A stretch of 33,420 nt of DNA from FEN-987 sp049521055 (GCA_049521055.1 JBEKPE010000010.1:1-33420), one strand, 5' to 3'. Counted from the stretch's first letter, positions 15,803-24,693 are shown. The notes: a model not told the origin generated them from the letters alone. A program made the numbers and translations.

Positions 15803-16504
15803 CTATTTCTCCAGAGTAACTTCGAAGTTTTCTCCGATCTTCAATGAGTGCCATCGCGAATCGAAAGAAACATTCCGCATGTTTCGGATCCCAATGAATG
15901 TTCTGCGTTCTCCGTTTACCTCATCAACCTTGAAATCGACGATACCATCAACCGCAGCCTCGAGTTGTTTGTACGCCCAAGGGCTATGAACTCCGGCCAT
16001 GAACCCTATTAGTTGGGTCATTTGTCTCGGCTTTGCCATCGGAATGGGTCTCGTTAGGAACATTTCCACCCAATTCCTCTCGGCGTTAAATCTATCGAGG
16101 ATTGAATTGTTATCGGCTATTACGAGAAATTCCGGGGCGGGTGAGTCACTCATCGCTTCCCTTCCTATGTAGATGCTTAGGTCCGCGACCTTCAACGATT
16201 CAACGGCGAACCTTTCTTTGGATTTCTGCCCTATGGACGCGCTGTATAGATCCGTAATCCATAACCGATCGGTCCGTTCGAGTTCCTCAACAGCAAGGCC
16301 CAGTCTTCGAAGTTGCGAACGAATGTCGTCCGGCGATTGGGAGTCGACAACGTAGCTAACGCTGCCTCCATCATTCACCCAGCCGGCTGCAATTGTTAGC
16401 GAAGCGTTAAGCCACTGCGAGGCCGGGTCAAATTCAACGAGAATATTTGACCCCGGAGGAACCGGTCCCTTAGTCAAGTCTTCGATTAATGGCATCCTTG
16501 GCAA
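15803..16504 (-). CDS. KaiC/RadA-like pseudo-ATPase, paralog 3
   Basis: A 233-residue Walker-less KaiC-like protein starting MPRMPLIEDLTKGPVPPGSN. The P-loop position reads LVEFDPASQWLNAS. It keeps AAGWVNDGGSVSYVV, IRSQLRRLGLAVEELE, ITDLYSASIG, ESLKVADLSIYIG, QLEAAVDGIVDFKVDE and FIGIRNMRNVSFDSRWHSL. It is closest to paralog 2, including a TTG start and a shared stretch upstream. Type A repeats lie on both sides (15714 and 16550). Catalytic activity is not expected; regulatory function is inferred from other degenerate archaeal KaiC-like proteins. Confidence 0.82.
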   Translation of the reverse strand: MPRMPLIEDLTKGPVPPGSNILVEFDPASQWLNASLTIAAGWVNDGGSVSYVVDSQSPDDIRSQLRRLGLAVEELERTDRLWITDLYSASIGQKSKERFAVESLKVADLSIYIGREAMSDSPAPEFLVIADNNSILDRFNAERNWVEMFLTRPIPMAKPRQMTQLIGFMAGVHSPWAYKQLEAAVDGIVDFKVDEVNGERRTFIGIRNMRNVSFDSRWHSLKIGENFEVTLEK

Positions 16505-16549
16505 TCAGAACACATCAGCGTCCTCTAGTCTAGCAGATTTGTAGTTTTC

Positions 16550-16582
16550 GTGTGTGTGCGCACCATTGATCCCACACACACA
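16550..16582 (+). repeat. CA/GT palindromic repeat, type A, plus orientation
   Basis: GTGTGTGTGCGCACCA, centre TTGAT, right arm CCCACACACAC, ending 25 nt before the LLM stop codon side and 45 nt upstream of paralog 3. Read in the direction of paralog 3 it has the same orientation as the copy upstream of paralog 2. Confidence 0.88.
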
Positions 16583-16607
16583 ATTGACGGAAGGCAGGGA
16601 GGTTGGT

Positions 16608-17516
16608 TTAGAGTATTTTGCGGATTTCTTCCATGTTTCGGAGGAAGTCCTGCTCGGTATGCGTGTCTGGTGAGAATGTAGGGTCTAGAATTAGCTCGTC
16701 GGGCCCATATGCTTTGATTGCTGCCACGTCCTCCTTGATCTGTGCTAGCGTTCCTGAGAAGAACGCTCTATCCTTGCCCTGTGGTTGGGGAGTAACGGCG
16801 AAGTTGTATCGAGCGATAACCTTCACATTAGCTGGATCGCGTCCCATCTCTTTCACCATGCTTCGGAGCTGAGTTGAAGTCGATTTGAGTTGCTCAATTA
16901 TCATGCCGACCGGCATCCATCCGTCAGCCAGCTTGGCCGTTCGTTTCATTGCGCCTGGGGAGAATGCGGCTAGGTAAATTGGAGGGTGAGGTTTCTGGAC
17001 TGGTTTCGGTTGGATCATGGATTTTGGAAGTTGGAAGTATTTGCCGTGAAACTCTGCGGGGTCCGTGGTCCATATTGCAAGAAGCATGCCGATGAATTCG
17101 TCTGCGCGTTTGCCGCGTGTTTTCATATTCGCTCCTGTGGCGTCATATTCATCTTTCGACCAACCGAGCCCGAACCCAACTCTCAGCCTGCCACGGGACA
17201 AAACATCCAGTGTGGTTAATCGACGGGCTAGGGTCACTGGATTGTAGAAGGGGATGTCCAACACGCTCGTTCCTAACGTCACTCGGCTCGTATGCGCAGC
17301 GGCGAACGTCAGCGTTTCCAAGGGGTCGAAAACACGTTTGTAGGGGTCTGGTAGCGGACCGCCAAAGTATGATGTCTGAGGATTCGTAGGGTAGAGCAAT
17401 CGATCCGTCACCCAAACGCTATCATACTTCAACTCCTCAGCCCGCTTCGCAACCTTAACAATCGAATCAACATTAGCAGCGGGCCCGATCTGCGGAAGGA
17501 AAAACCCGACTTTCAT
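16608..17516 (-). CDS. LLM-class, probably F420-dependent, oxidoreductase
   Basis: TIM-barrel flavin/F420 oxidoreductase of the luciferase-like monooxygenase class, 302 residues from the ATG at 17516. Motifs: MKVGFFLPQIGP at the start, AEELKYDSVWVTDRLLYP, LETLTFAAAHTSRVTLGTSVLDIPFYNPVTLARRL (barrel core; shown in part), LSRGRLRVGFGLGWSKDEYDA and the PPIYLAAFSPGAMKRTAKLADGWMP segment. These match F420-dependent members rather than FMN alkanal monooxygenases, but the cofactor is inferred. An AGGAGG at 17527-17532 read on the minus strand lies 10 nt before this ATG; a TTG at 17522 is an alternative start. Substrate unknown. Confidence 0.92.
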   Translation of the reverse strand: MKVGFFLPQIGPAANVDSIVKVAKRAEELKYDSVWVTDRLLYPTNPQTSYFGGPLPDPYKRVFDPLETLTFAAAHTSRVTLGTSVLDIPFYNPVTLARRLTTLDVLSRGRLRVGFGLGWSKDEYDATGANMKTRGKRADEFIGMLLAIWTTDPAEFHGKYFQLPKSMIQPKPVQKPHPPIYLAAFSPGAMKRTAKLADGWMPVGMIIEQLKSTSTQLRSMVKEMGRDPANVKVIARYNFAVTPQPQGKDRAFFSGTLAQIKEDVAAIKAYGPDELILDPTFSPDTHTEQDFLRNMEEIRKIL

Positions 17517-17522
17517 AAGCAA

Positions 17523-17547
17523 TCAGCCTCCTAGGAGAAGCCGCGCT
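17523..17547. repeat. 25-bp repeat, copy 1
   Basis: Contains the perfect palindrome CTCCTAGGAG followed by AAGCCGCGCT. It matches 21050-21074 at 23 of 25 positions. This copy includes the ribosome-binding site of the LLM gene on the minus strand. Confidence 0.6.
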
Positions 17548-17700
17548 TTAAATCGGTTCGTATTCGCATTAGTCTCGCTAGCCATGACTGACATGAAATT
17601 AATCCTGTGTGCTTCTCAAGCAGGTTTTCGGGTCTCGTGTGGGAACCTTGCGTGAATATCTGTGGAGAGCTTAGTCGAACCGGCCGTTCGTGAGTAACTT

Positions 17701-17722
17701 TGCATGTGTGCGCGCACTACCA
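17701..17722 (+). repeat. Degenerate type A repeat (left arm only)
   Basis: TGCATGTGTGCGCGCACTAC resembles the left arm of type A (GTGTGTGCGCACCA), preceded by an ACCGGCCGTTCG stretch like that found upstream of other copies. No CA right arm follows. Confidence 0.4.
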
Positions 17723-17750
17723 GATAGAGGAGTCGAGAGAGTACCGATGC

Positions 17751-17927
17751 TTGACGGCAGCAGGCATCAGAGTGAAGGACCTAGAGAGATCCGTCAACTT
17801 CTACACCAAAGTTCTGGGTATCAAGGAGGACGACAGAAGCAAGATCGAACAGGCGGAAGGGGAAACCGTAACCCTGACTACCGATGAACGTGCATCACAT
17901 GCTCCAAGCTCCGAGTTATTTTCGTGA
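17751..17927 (+). pseudogene. Truncated glyoxalase/VOC-fold protein
   Basis: From a TTG at 17751 the frame reads MTAAGIRVKDLERSVNFYTK, VLGIKEDDRSKIEQAEGETVTL and stops after 58 residues. This is a clear N-terminal half-module of the vicinal oxygen chelate family (glyoxalase I, dioxygenases), whose members are about 120 residues or more. The metal-ligand strands and second module are missing, and the next 80 bp do not restore them in any frame. It is probably a decayed remnant, possibly cut by a past rearrangement near the degenerate repeat just upstream. Confidence 0.65.
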
Positions 17928-18012
17928 ACAATTCAATCTCCCCCTGGTTGTCAAGTAATGCGTTCAAGTTGATATAGCCGTGTTTTGCTAATTCTAATTG
18001 CGGTCTGCGTTT

Positions 18013-20745
18013 ATGGAAAGATCTACGCCGCCTCCGCGTCTCTTCGGGTTCATTGGCTGGAGCATTGTAGCCCTAGTTTTCGTGGGCGTGATGGTATCTG
18101 GGTTGTCGGTTTACTTGAACTGGATCGTTCTCCAGTCCATGTACGCTTCTAAGGCAGGCCTCAACTGGTTCACGATTAACTTCTATCACAATAACACCTT
18201 CATCGTCGCCGGTGTTCTCGCGGTTCTCTTCATCAATCCAATACCAAGGAGAAGCCACCTCTTCGAAGCACTTTCAGCACTTGGAGGAACATTCGCGCGT
18301 GCCAGAGGTGAAGAGAAGACCGTCTCGCTGGGCCCTGGCAAAGTTGCATGGCTGCTTTGGCAGGTGATCAAGTGGGCTGTTGCCTTCGTGATGATCGCAT
18401 CAGCGAATGGGATCCCGGGCCTTGGTAATTTTACGATTGTGATCACGATGCTTCAGAGTGGGATGGGCAACTGGGGCCAGGTCCTGAGGGTGTTTCAACT
18501 CCCATTGTCTCCTGCTTCCGGAGCCGAGCTTGTGGCGTTGATGCCCACAATGGAGGTTCAGTACCACCTCATCTACGAAATCGTAGCTGCAATCGTCCTC
18601 GTAGCAACCCTCAGACTTATTTTGATGTTCATCCGCGACTTCACTCGACTCAAGACGAATGCGTGGTCGAGAGACCTATTCCTCATTCTCGCCCTAATTG
18701 TGCTTGTAGCGATCGCGGGCGCACCCTATTGGGCAATGAATATTGCGACACCCAACGATTATCTAATCGCCGTCACAATCTTCGTCAGCTTCCTGGTTAT
18801 CGCAGCATCTTTCCATTTCGGATTCATTAGACGAACAATCGGCATGGCACAACGCAAACGGTGGATCCTATACCTCGTCACCGTGCTCTTACTCGGCACA
18901 CTCATCGTGAACATAGGATTCGTCACAGGCTACTCGCTCAACTGGAACAACAACTGGACCAGCTATGAATGGAATCCTATGACGAATAAGGAAATCGACG
19001 TAACGCGATGGGCGGCAGGTATCCAGAACATCACAACTGAGCCCCTCGCAAGTCTTCCCTCAGGGAACACTAGCACAATCGTCTCGCTCGTACGGCAGTG
19101 GGATCACGACGCATCGTACACGAAGATGATAAACCAGATAGGCGTCAATTGGATGCAGCTCAGCGCTTCGCAGATAATCTACCTTAACGGCCACGAGTAC
19201 TGGGCTGCCCCCACAACAATCAACTATCCAACCAGCGACTGGATTAGCCATCACTTGATCTACACTCATGCAGCCAGAATCATTGTAATCGACAGCCACA
19301 CGGGCGACTACACATCAGTACAGGACGCCTTCGGTGTCAAACAGGAGCCTTTGATCTACTATGGCGAGGCATTATCTGACGATGTCTACGTTCACGTCAA
19401 AGGATTCGATGAGATCGGAAATGCCTCCTATACAGGCGCTCCTGACTATACACTCTCGGGCTGGCAACGGATGTTGTGGTTCCTCGTGAAAGAAGGCCAA
19501 GTCGGCTTCGCCTTCAGCCCTCCCCAGGATAGTATTATGATGCTGCACAATCGCGATGTTTACCAGAGGGTTCAAGATATCCTGATCAGTGGGTTAACTA
19601 CGGACAGCGCAAGCTACCTCGTCACAGACGGTAGCCGCATCTATTACTGCGTGCAAGTCTATACGAACTACCCGATCCAATCCGGATTCTCCGGGAGTAA
19701 CTACCTCCGATTCTTCGGCGTGGTTCTTGTTGATATGGAGAACGGCCAAATGTATCCCTACGTCGTTGCGAAACCAGACGGCTTCCTGGTCGACTTCTAC
19801 AGACAATACTACTCCTCCTGGAAAGCGCCGCCGAACTGGCTCGTTAGTCAACTGCGTTACCCTGAGGATCTACTTGGAACCTCCACTAACCCCGGACAAC
19901 TGGACGTGGCTTTCCAGTATCACGTGAGCGACCCGTTCATTTGGCGATCGGGATCTGATTTCTACGAGCGGCCAGCATCCACAGAAGTCCTTTACGTCCT
20001 TGAAACCTTCGGAAACCGAACAGACTTCGTAGGACTACAGCTGGTAGAGTATCAATCATCCCCCGGCAAGAACCTCGCAGGGATGTTCATAGCATACGGA
20101 AGCGACCAACTTGGCAGGTTGAATCTTTACAGAATATCCAACTCGACGACTCAACTAATCGGGCCGTCTGCCGCCCTGCAAGCGGTTGAGACAGACGATT
20201 ACGTGCGGACACAGCTAACCCTGCTGCCGAACTATCGGCTCGGCAACATACTGCTGTATCTGATCGGTAACCACCTCTACTACTTCATCCCCGTCTACAT
20301 CAACACTCAAGTCGAGAACGCTGTAATCACGAAAATGGCGTTTATTGCAGTGGTCGACGCCACGACCGGCGCCAAAGTTGCGGTTGGCGCGGATTCATCG
20401 CAAGCATACTCCGCGATCTCCGGCGGAACTCCCCTCATACTTGGTTCTGCGGACCGTGTAAACAAGCTTGACTCGTTATTCACCGACAAGGGATATCCCC
20501 TAATCAATCCAAGCCAGATCAACGCCAACGTCGAAATCCGAATCGCCAACATCACCTACACAGACGAAACACAGTGGACCTCCATCAACGCCACGGTCAA
20601 CCATTTCATCACCAATTATTGCCAAAAGTACAACGTGTCCGAGGTCTACTACTGGACTACATCAGACGGCAATCTCAACTTTGGCGTGCTCGTCGCAACA
20701 AGCGGCGTTGTAAAACTCTACTACATTACCGTCCAGATCACGTAG
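18013..20745 (+). CDS. UPF0182-family large membrane protein
   Basis: A 910-residue integral membrane protein of the UPF0182 (COG1615) family, function unknown. The N-terminal ~310 residues hold about seven to eight transmembrane helices (near 10-35, 50-70, 105-130, 185-210, 220-245, 255-275, 290-315). A large extracytoplasmic domain follows with many Tyr, Trp and NxT/NxS sites. Family motifs are clear: LRYPEDLLGTSTNPGQLDVAFQYHVSDP (shown in part), STEVLYVLETFG, GMFIAYGSD, and PNYRLGNILLYLIGNHLYYFIPVY (part). UPF0182 is best known in bacteria, so this may be an old transfer. The ATG at 18013 is preferred; TTG at 17998 is possible. A GATATAG promoter element lies at 17971-17977. A small tail-anchored protein follows 11 nt after the stop. 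Confidence 0.88.
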   Translation: MERSTPPPRLFGFIGWSIVALVFVGVMVSGLSVYLNWIVLQSMYASKAGLNWFTINFYHNNTFIVAGVLAVLFINPIPRRSHLFEALSALGGTFARARGEEKTVSLGPGKVAWLLWQVIKWAVAFVMIASANGIPGLGNFTIVITMLQSGMGNWGQVLRVFQLPLSPASGAELVALMPTMEVQYHLIYEIVAAIVLVATLRLILMFIRDFTRLKTNAWSRDLFLILALIVLVAIAGAPYWAMNIATPNDYLIAVTIFVSFLVIAASFHFGFIRRTIGMAQRKRWILYLVTVLLLGTLIVNIGFVTGYSLNWNNNWTSYEWNPMTNKEIDVTRWAAGIQNITTEPLASLPSGNTSTIVSLVRQWDHDASYTKMINQIGVNWMQLSASQIIYLNGHEYWAAPTTINYPTSDWISHHLIYTHAARIIVIDSHTGDYTSVQDAFGVKQEPLIYYGEALSDDVYVHVKGFDEIGNASYTGAPDYTLSGWQRMLWFLVKEGQVGFAFSPPQDSIMMLHNRDVYQRVQDILISGLTTDSASYLVTDGSRIYYCVQVYTNYPIQSGFSGSNYLRFFGVVLVDMENGQMYPYVVAKPDGFLVDFYRQYYSSWKAPPNWLVSQLRYPEDLLGTSTNPGQLDVAFQYHVSDPFIWRSGSDFYERPASTEVLYVLETFGNRTDFVGLQLVEYQSSPGKNLAGMFIAYGSDQLGRLNLYRISNSTTQLIGPSAALQAVETDDYVRTQLTLLPNYRLGNILLYLIGNHLYYFIPVYINTQVENAVITKMAFIAVVDATTGAKVAVGADSSQAYSAISGGTPLILGSADRVNKLDSLFTDKGYPLINPSQINANVEIRIANITYTDETQWTSINATVNHFITNYCQKYNVSEVYYWTTSDGNLNFGVLVATSGVVKLYYITVQIT

Positions 20746-20756
20746 GCGCAAGTACG

Positions 20757-21047
20757 TTGTCACTGCAAGACGAATTTGACCTATGGGTAAACAGCAAGTA
20801 CCCCAATCCCTTTTGGGTCGGGCACCATCGATTCGAAAAGAGCACAACTGGTGAGATTCGGGTAGACAACGGAGTATTCAATAGAGAAGAGGCCATCATA
20901 CTCTTTCGAATGCTGAAGTCACGCGATCCCTTCACGCGACTCAACGCGAAATTCGTGATATGGGAGAGAAACCGAATCCTACTAGTTCTCCTCGTAATTG
21001 CCACAACCATACTGCTCATATTAGTAATTACAAGAGTTGAGAGATGA
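20757..21047 (+). CDS. Small tail-anchored membrane protein
   Basis: A 96-residue protein from a TTG at 20757, 11 nt after the UPF0182 stop and so probably cotranscribed. Residues 1-70 are soluble and charged (DEFDLWVNSKYPNPFW, VDNGVFNREEAIILFRML); residues 73-92 are one hydrophobic helix (LLVLLVIATTILLILVI) ending in TRVER, giving a C-terminal anchor with the body in the cytoplasm. I do not recognise a family. A longer open frame reaching back to 20574 inside the UPF0182 gene is unlikely to be used. Its placement suggests a partner or assembly factor of the UPF0182 protein, which is inference. Confidence 0.65.
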   Translation: MSLQDEFDLWVNSKYPNPFWVGHHRFEKSTTGEIRVDNGVFNREEAIILFRMLKSRDPFTRLNAKFVIWERNRILLVLLVIATTILLILVITRVER

Positions 21048-21695
21048 CTTCAGGCTCCTAGGATAAGCCGCGCTAGGGAAGGAACGACGCTCCCTTTTGA
21101 CTCGCACGCGATTCCCTGCCATTTTTGGTCCGTCGAATTGGAAGACGACCAACGTAGAGACGCATTTCAACAGTTCATGCGCAATAACATTAATCGTAAG
21201 CCGCTAGCATCGTAGATTTCGACTGCGCGTAATTTCAGTATCAATTGTTTCCGATTAAAACACCATGCTTGAATATGAAACGCAAAAGAGGCCTACTCCC
21301 AAATTCCTACCCTGCCCGTCGCCCGTGACGTGCGCCTGTTCCCAATTTGGAATATGTGAAAGAGAATTCGGAAACGCCGCGGCGTTCTGAAGATGTTTTC
21401 GGCATTTTCTCTTCTGCTAGTTTGAATGACGATCGTCAGGCGTTTTGGAACGAAAGTGCGAAAATCCGGGAAACACCGCTCACAATCAAACTGAAAACTA
21501 CACTAACGTCGCGCATGCTATTTCAGTTGGGGACATCATACTTCCAATTTGGGAAAATCATGGATCAGGGCGGCGGCGAGCGGCGGGCGGTTTAATGTGG
21601 GGGATTTCGGGGTTTTGGGATCGTTGCTTCATGCAATGGGGGCCCTTGCTTAGCAACAAGCCAATCGCCGCGCATTTCATAGCATTTTGGAGATA
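21048..21695. other. 648-bp gap without a supported gene
   Basis: It opens with the 25-bp repeat at 21050. Two short plus-strand frames (21347-21595 and 21445-21696) show no recognisable domain, overlap each other and lack a ribosome-binding site. Quasi-palindromes TTCCCAATTTGGAA (about 21338) and TTCCAATTTGGGAA (about 21541) occur 200 bp apart. It marks the left edge of the 21.7-25.9 kb block. Confidence 0.4.
21050..21074. repeat. 25-bp repeat, copy 2
   Basis: Contains CTCCTAGGA followed by TAAGCCGCGCT and matches 17523-17547 at 23 of 25 positions. It starts 2 nt after the stop of the tail-anchored protein, so the two copies bracket the UPF0182 unit. Confidence 0.6.
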
Positions 21696-22671
21696 ATGCC
21701 AGTGCGAGAACAATCCACGGAGTTTAGAGATCTGATGGAATCGACCAAGTTACGCTTTGTATACGACTCACTCCTAGATGTCGAAGGCAACTTACAACGT
21801 ACCCTTCAACTTCTAGAACACGCCAAACAGCTCGGAATAGAGGTGGAGCTTGTGGACACTAGCGTGATATCTGAAGACAAGAGGATGAACCTGTACTTCG
21901 ACTCAATCGTTGGTTCAGTGATTCAAAAGACTGCCATCCGAAAGATTTTCGGATCTAACCAGAACGCCGGTATGTCATTCGGACGGTATGTTCCTGCTTT
22001 GCAAATAATCAAAGCTGGAATTTGCATTGATGTCTATCCGCAACAGCGCTCTATTGTGGACGGACAAAAGAAGACGATCATAACTTACCTAGAAAGCAAT
22101 CTGAAGGCACTCGAATTTCACAGCTCTGAGCGTTCTCTGGAGTATGCAACGCTTTCATTTGAGCACAAGTTGCATCGAGCCACAGTTCTGTATTGTCTGT
22201 TGGCATTGGATGCTTTTATCTGGCGAACGCTATGGGGTCGCAAAGATATAGACTGGGTCGGCCCTGACGGGCATCAGTACAGGCATTCCTCAGTGGACTT
22301 CGTTTACTCCTACAGTCGAAAAACACGCGAGATGTATCCTTACCCCGAGCAATATGACGCCCTTAAGAAGGGTAACGAAAAAAATGTTCAGGGAACTTCG
22401 TGATTCTGATTCGTTTCTTCTGCGTCAGGCTGTAAAGATAGGCCTAGTTAAACCAGATGAAGCCAGCCTTGTCAGGAAACTGAGAACGTTACGCAATTTC
22501 TGCTCCCACTTCGATCCTTTCGAAAAGACGCTAGAGAGCTTTAATGACGCCGTGGAATCGCTGGGAATACGTAGGCCTTCTGGCGGAGAAGGATTGGAAG
22601 AGTTAGCAAAACTGGCAATTGAAAAGACTTTTGAACTTCTAGAAAGGTGGGAAAAACGAGTCGTCGTCTAG
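21696..22671 (+). pseudogene. HEPN-domain protein split by a frameshift at an A7 run
   Basis: Two overlapping frames make one protein if a single A is removed from the run at 22378-22384: the first ends ...LKKGNEKNVQGTS, the second continues MFRELRDSDSFLLRQ. The restored product has 324 residues. The second part contains LVRKLRTLRNFCSHFDPF, whose R-x4-H (Arg codon 22492-22494, His codon 22507-22509) is the metal-free RNase signature of HEPN domains, in a helical setting with a preceding helix in the first part (FEHKLHRATVLYCLLALDAFIW). The first 120 residues are of unknown type. HEPN proteins are frequent toxins and defence effectors. The frameshift could be sequencing error, decay or slippage. 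It converges with the HD gene. Confidence 0.6.
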
Positions 22672-22751
22672 AATCGTTGCAATGGTGAGCAGGCAACACG
22701 TGATAGCTGACATATGCGCTTGGTCCAATTGATTCAAGGCCAATTACCGAA

Positions 22752-24038
22752 TTAGAGTGGATTGTAGGTGGAATAGGCTTTCTTCAGCCTTTCTTGCATG
22801 TCTGACCTGGAATAGAGTCGTGCATCATAGAATGAGTAGCCACCTATTTTCTTGAAGATTGATGAAGAATCATCTTCAATGGAAACCAATTGATCACCTC
22901 TTCTAATCAGAACTGGGGACTCATCTGGGAGAAGCGAGATAACTTTAGGCGCTAGCCATGGAAACAGCCATTCTTCAGGAAGGTCGGCCTTGGCAGCGAG
23001 AGTCTTCCTAGTGTCCGGATAGCTTTTTACAATGTTAATTTTGTTGTATCCGGTAGGTTTCGTTTCTTCCTCGGCAGGATGGAATTCATGTACAGCAAGA
23101 GCCAACGGATCTCTTGTCAGAACCATTCTGGCCAGCTCGGAAAGAAAACCACCGTCTTTCTTCATGGAGCGCGCGCGCATTGATTGCCACACATAGTCAT
23201 CGTCAAAGGCTGCTAGTTGTGATTCATCATTGGACTGCAGGATGTCGCGAGGATGGGGTATAGCTTTCTCATTGACCAACAGTTCGTAGATCTTTTCAAT
23301 AAGCAAATTGAAAGCAACAATTGCATGGTGATAGTAGACGGCTTGGAACATATGGTAGCGAGCAAATACGAAGTTCTCGATGACTGGCCCGGGTTTTTCG
23401 AAGACAATATTTCCCTCTGAGTCAAATTTCATCACCCTCAGAAGTCTATCTGCATCGACATTCCCGTATGCAACTCCAGTGTTGTATGCATCTCTCATTA
23501 GATAGTCTAACTTGTCTACGTCAAAGTCTGATGAGATAAGAAGACTGAATACGTCATTAGGGACATGCTTTTCCAAAATATCGATTATTTCTTGTGGCCG
23601 ATAGTTTTCAAAGCGATCACCAAGAACCGACTTAATGATATTCCTGCCGTGCTCCTCGTGGTCGCAACACTTGAACTGTTCTTTTATGGGCGTTTCGAGC
23701 GAGTGAGAGAACGGATAGTGTCCGACATCATGAAGTAACGCTGCAAGTCTCAGTTTTTGCTTCTCATCCGCATTCTGAGCTATGGGGTTGCCATCTTTTG
23801 TCACGTTTTCTAGATACTCGTTCATGACAAACATAGCGCCGATCGAATGGGCAAAGCGCGAGTGCGTCGCTCCGGGATAGATTAGATCGGCAACTCCAAG
23901 CTGCTTGATCCGACGGAGCCGCTGAAAAACGGGTGTGTCAATCAGCTTAAGTTCGGTTTCCGTAATGCCTATGCTTCCGTGAACGCTATCGTAAATGTAC
24001 TTGGTAAATGGTAAGCGTGAGCTTAGATCAGTGGTCAC
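22752..24038 (-). CDS. HD-domain phosphohydrolase, dNTPase type (YwfO/SAMHD1-like)
   Basis: A 428-residue metal-dependent phosphohydrolase. The HD motif is complete: RLRRIKQLGVADLIYPGATHSRFAHSIGAM (part; first His), LRLAALLHDVGHYPFSHSLE (HD pair) and SSDFDVDKLDYLMRDAYNTG (last Asp). This order and the surrounding sequence are those of the dGTPase/SAMHD1-like group, including bacterial YwfO and Enterococcus EF1143. The expected reaction is removal of triphosphate from dNTPs, possibly under allosteric control. The C-terminal 130 residues are a regulatory extension. It starts 11 nt after the YwgA-like gene, the same pairing known from Bacillus ywgA-ywfO. A housekeeping or an antiviral nucleotide-depletion role is possible. 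Confidence 0.9.
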   Translation of the reverse strand: MTTDLSSRLPFTKYIYDSVHGSIGITETELKLIDTPVFQRLRRIKQLGVADLIYPGATHSRFAHSIGAMFVMNEYLENVTKDGNPIAQNADEKQKLRLAALLHDVGHYPFSHSLETPIKEQFKCCDHEEHGRNIIKSVLGDRFENYRPQEIIDILEKHVPNDVFSLLISSDFDVDKLDYLMRDAYNTGVAYGNVDADRLLRVMKFDSEGNIVFEKPGPVIENFVFARYHMFQAVYYHHAIVAFNLLIEKIYELLVNEKAIPHPRDILQSNDESQLAAFDDDYVWQSMRARSMKKDGGFLSELARMVLTRDPLALAVHEFHPAEEETKPTGYNKINIVKSYPDTRKTLAAKADLPEEWLFPWLAPKVISLLPDESPVLIRRGDQLVSIEDDSSSIFKKIGGYSFYDARLYSRSDMQERLKKAYSTYNPL

Positions 24039-24049
24039 GCGCCGTCACG

Positions 24050-24547
24050 CTATGAAGCGATGAGACGGTACTCCTCTAAGAGCTGCCAAGCAAGTTCCAT
24101 ATCTTCTTCAGAAAATCTATTTGGTTTTATGAGTTTGATTTTGGCAATGCATTCATCTTTTGTCTTTATGGGCGGAGCAGCGTAAGCAGTCAAGAAATGC
24201 AAGGAGCTAAGCAATTCAAGCCAATAGCGTTCGCCCTTTTTCGATTCCGGCATCTTGACTTTGGCGAAGAATTCATTGAGTTTCTTCATTTCAGCTGGCA
24301 TATCCTTGGGCTGAGCTCCTTCAAGGCGCGATTCCAATCCTAGTAGACCGTACGCATCCTTTGTTAACTCATTTGAATACGGGCCAAAAACGTACCAACC
24401 AAAATGGTAACCTAGATCTATGCCAAAAGCCTGGGCAAAATAGACTCGCTTCTGAAAGACGATTCTTGATGGAAGAGATGTAAGATCTGCTGGGGCATTC
24501 GCTGCTCTCAGGAAACGGTATAGTTTCAGATACCTTTCAGGCAGCAT
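24050..24547 (-). CDS. YwgA-like protein, partner of the HD phosphohydrolase
   Basis: A 165-residue protein with the family motif RIVFQKRVYFAQAFGIDLGY followed by HFGWYVFGPYSNELTKDAYG, characteristic of YwgA-like proteins and loosely of the SocA/Panacea (DUF4065) group. The rest is helical (MKKLNEFFAKVKMPESKK, ELLSSLHFLTAYAAPP, EDMELAWQLLEEY). No catalytic motif is seen. It is first in a two-gene operon with the HD enzyme (11-nt gap). The conserved pairing suggests it modulates that enzyme, an inference from gene order. ATG start. Confidence 0.78.
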   Translation of the reverse strand: MLPERYLKLYRFLRAANAPADLTSLPSRIVFQKRVYFAQAFGIDLGYHFGWYVFGPYSNELTKDAYGLLGLESRLEGAQPKDMPAEMKKLNEFFAKVKMPESKKGERYWLELLSSLHFLTAYAAPPIKTKDECIAKIKLIKPNRFSEEDMELAWQLLEEYRLIAS

Positions 24548-24693
24548 GTTCTTTCAAGCAGTTAGAGAATAGATGTATCCAGATATATGCCTTGGTGGAT
24601 TGAGTGATTCCCATGGGAGAGTCGACTGAAACGAAACTTGACATGTTCGCGATTACTTGCGCTTAGATAGAGAGTATGTAAAAGGCGACATTT

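Noticed and set aside
20574..20756. Longer form of the tail-anchored protein
   Set aside because: The extension lies inside the UPF0182 coding region in another frame, with no start signal.
21347..21696. Two short genes before the HEPN gene
   Set aside because: Overlapping frames of low complexity with no motif or start signal.
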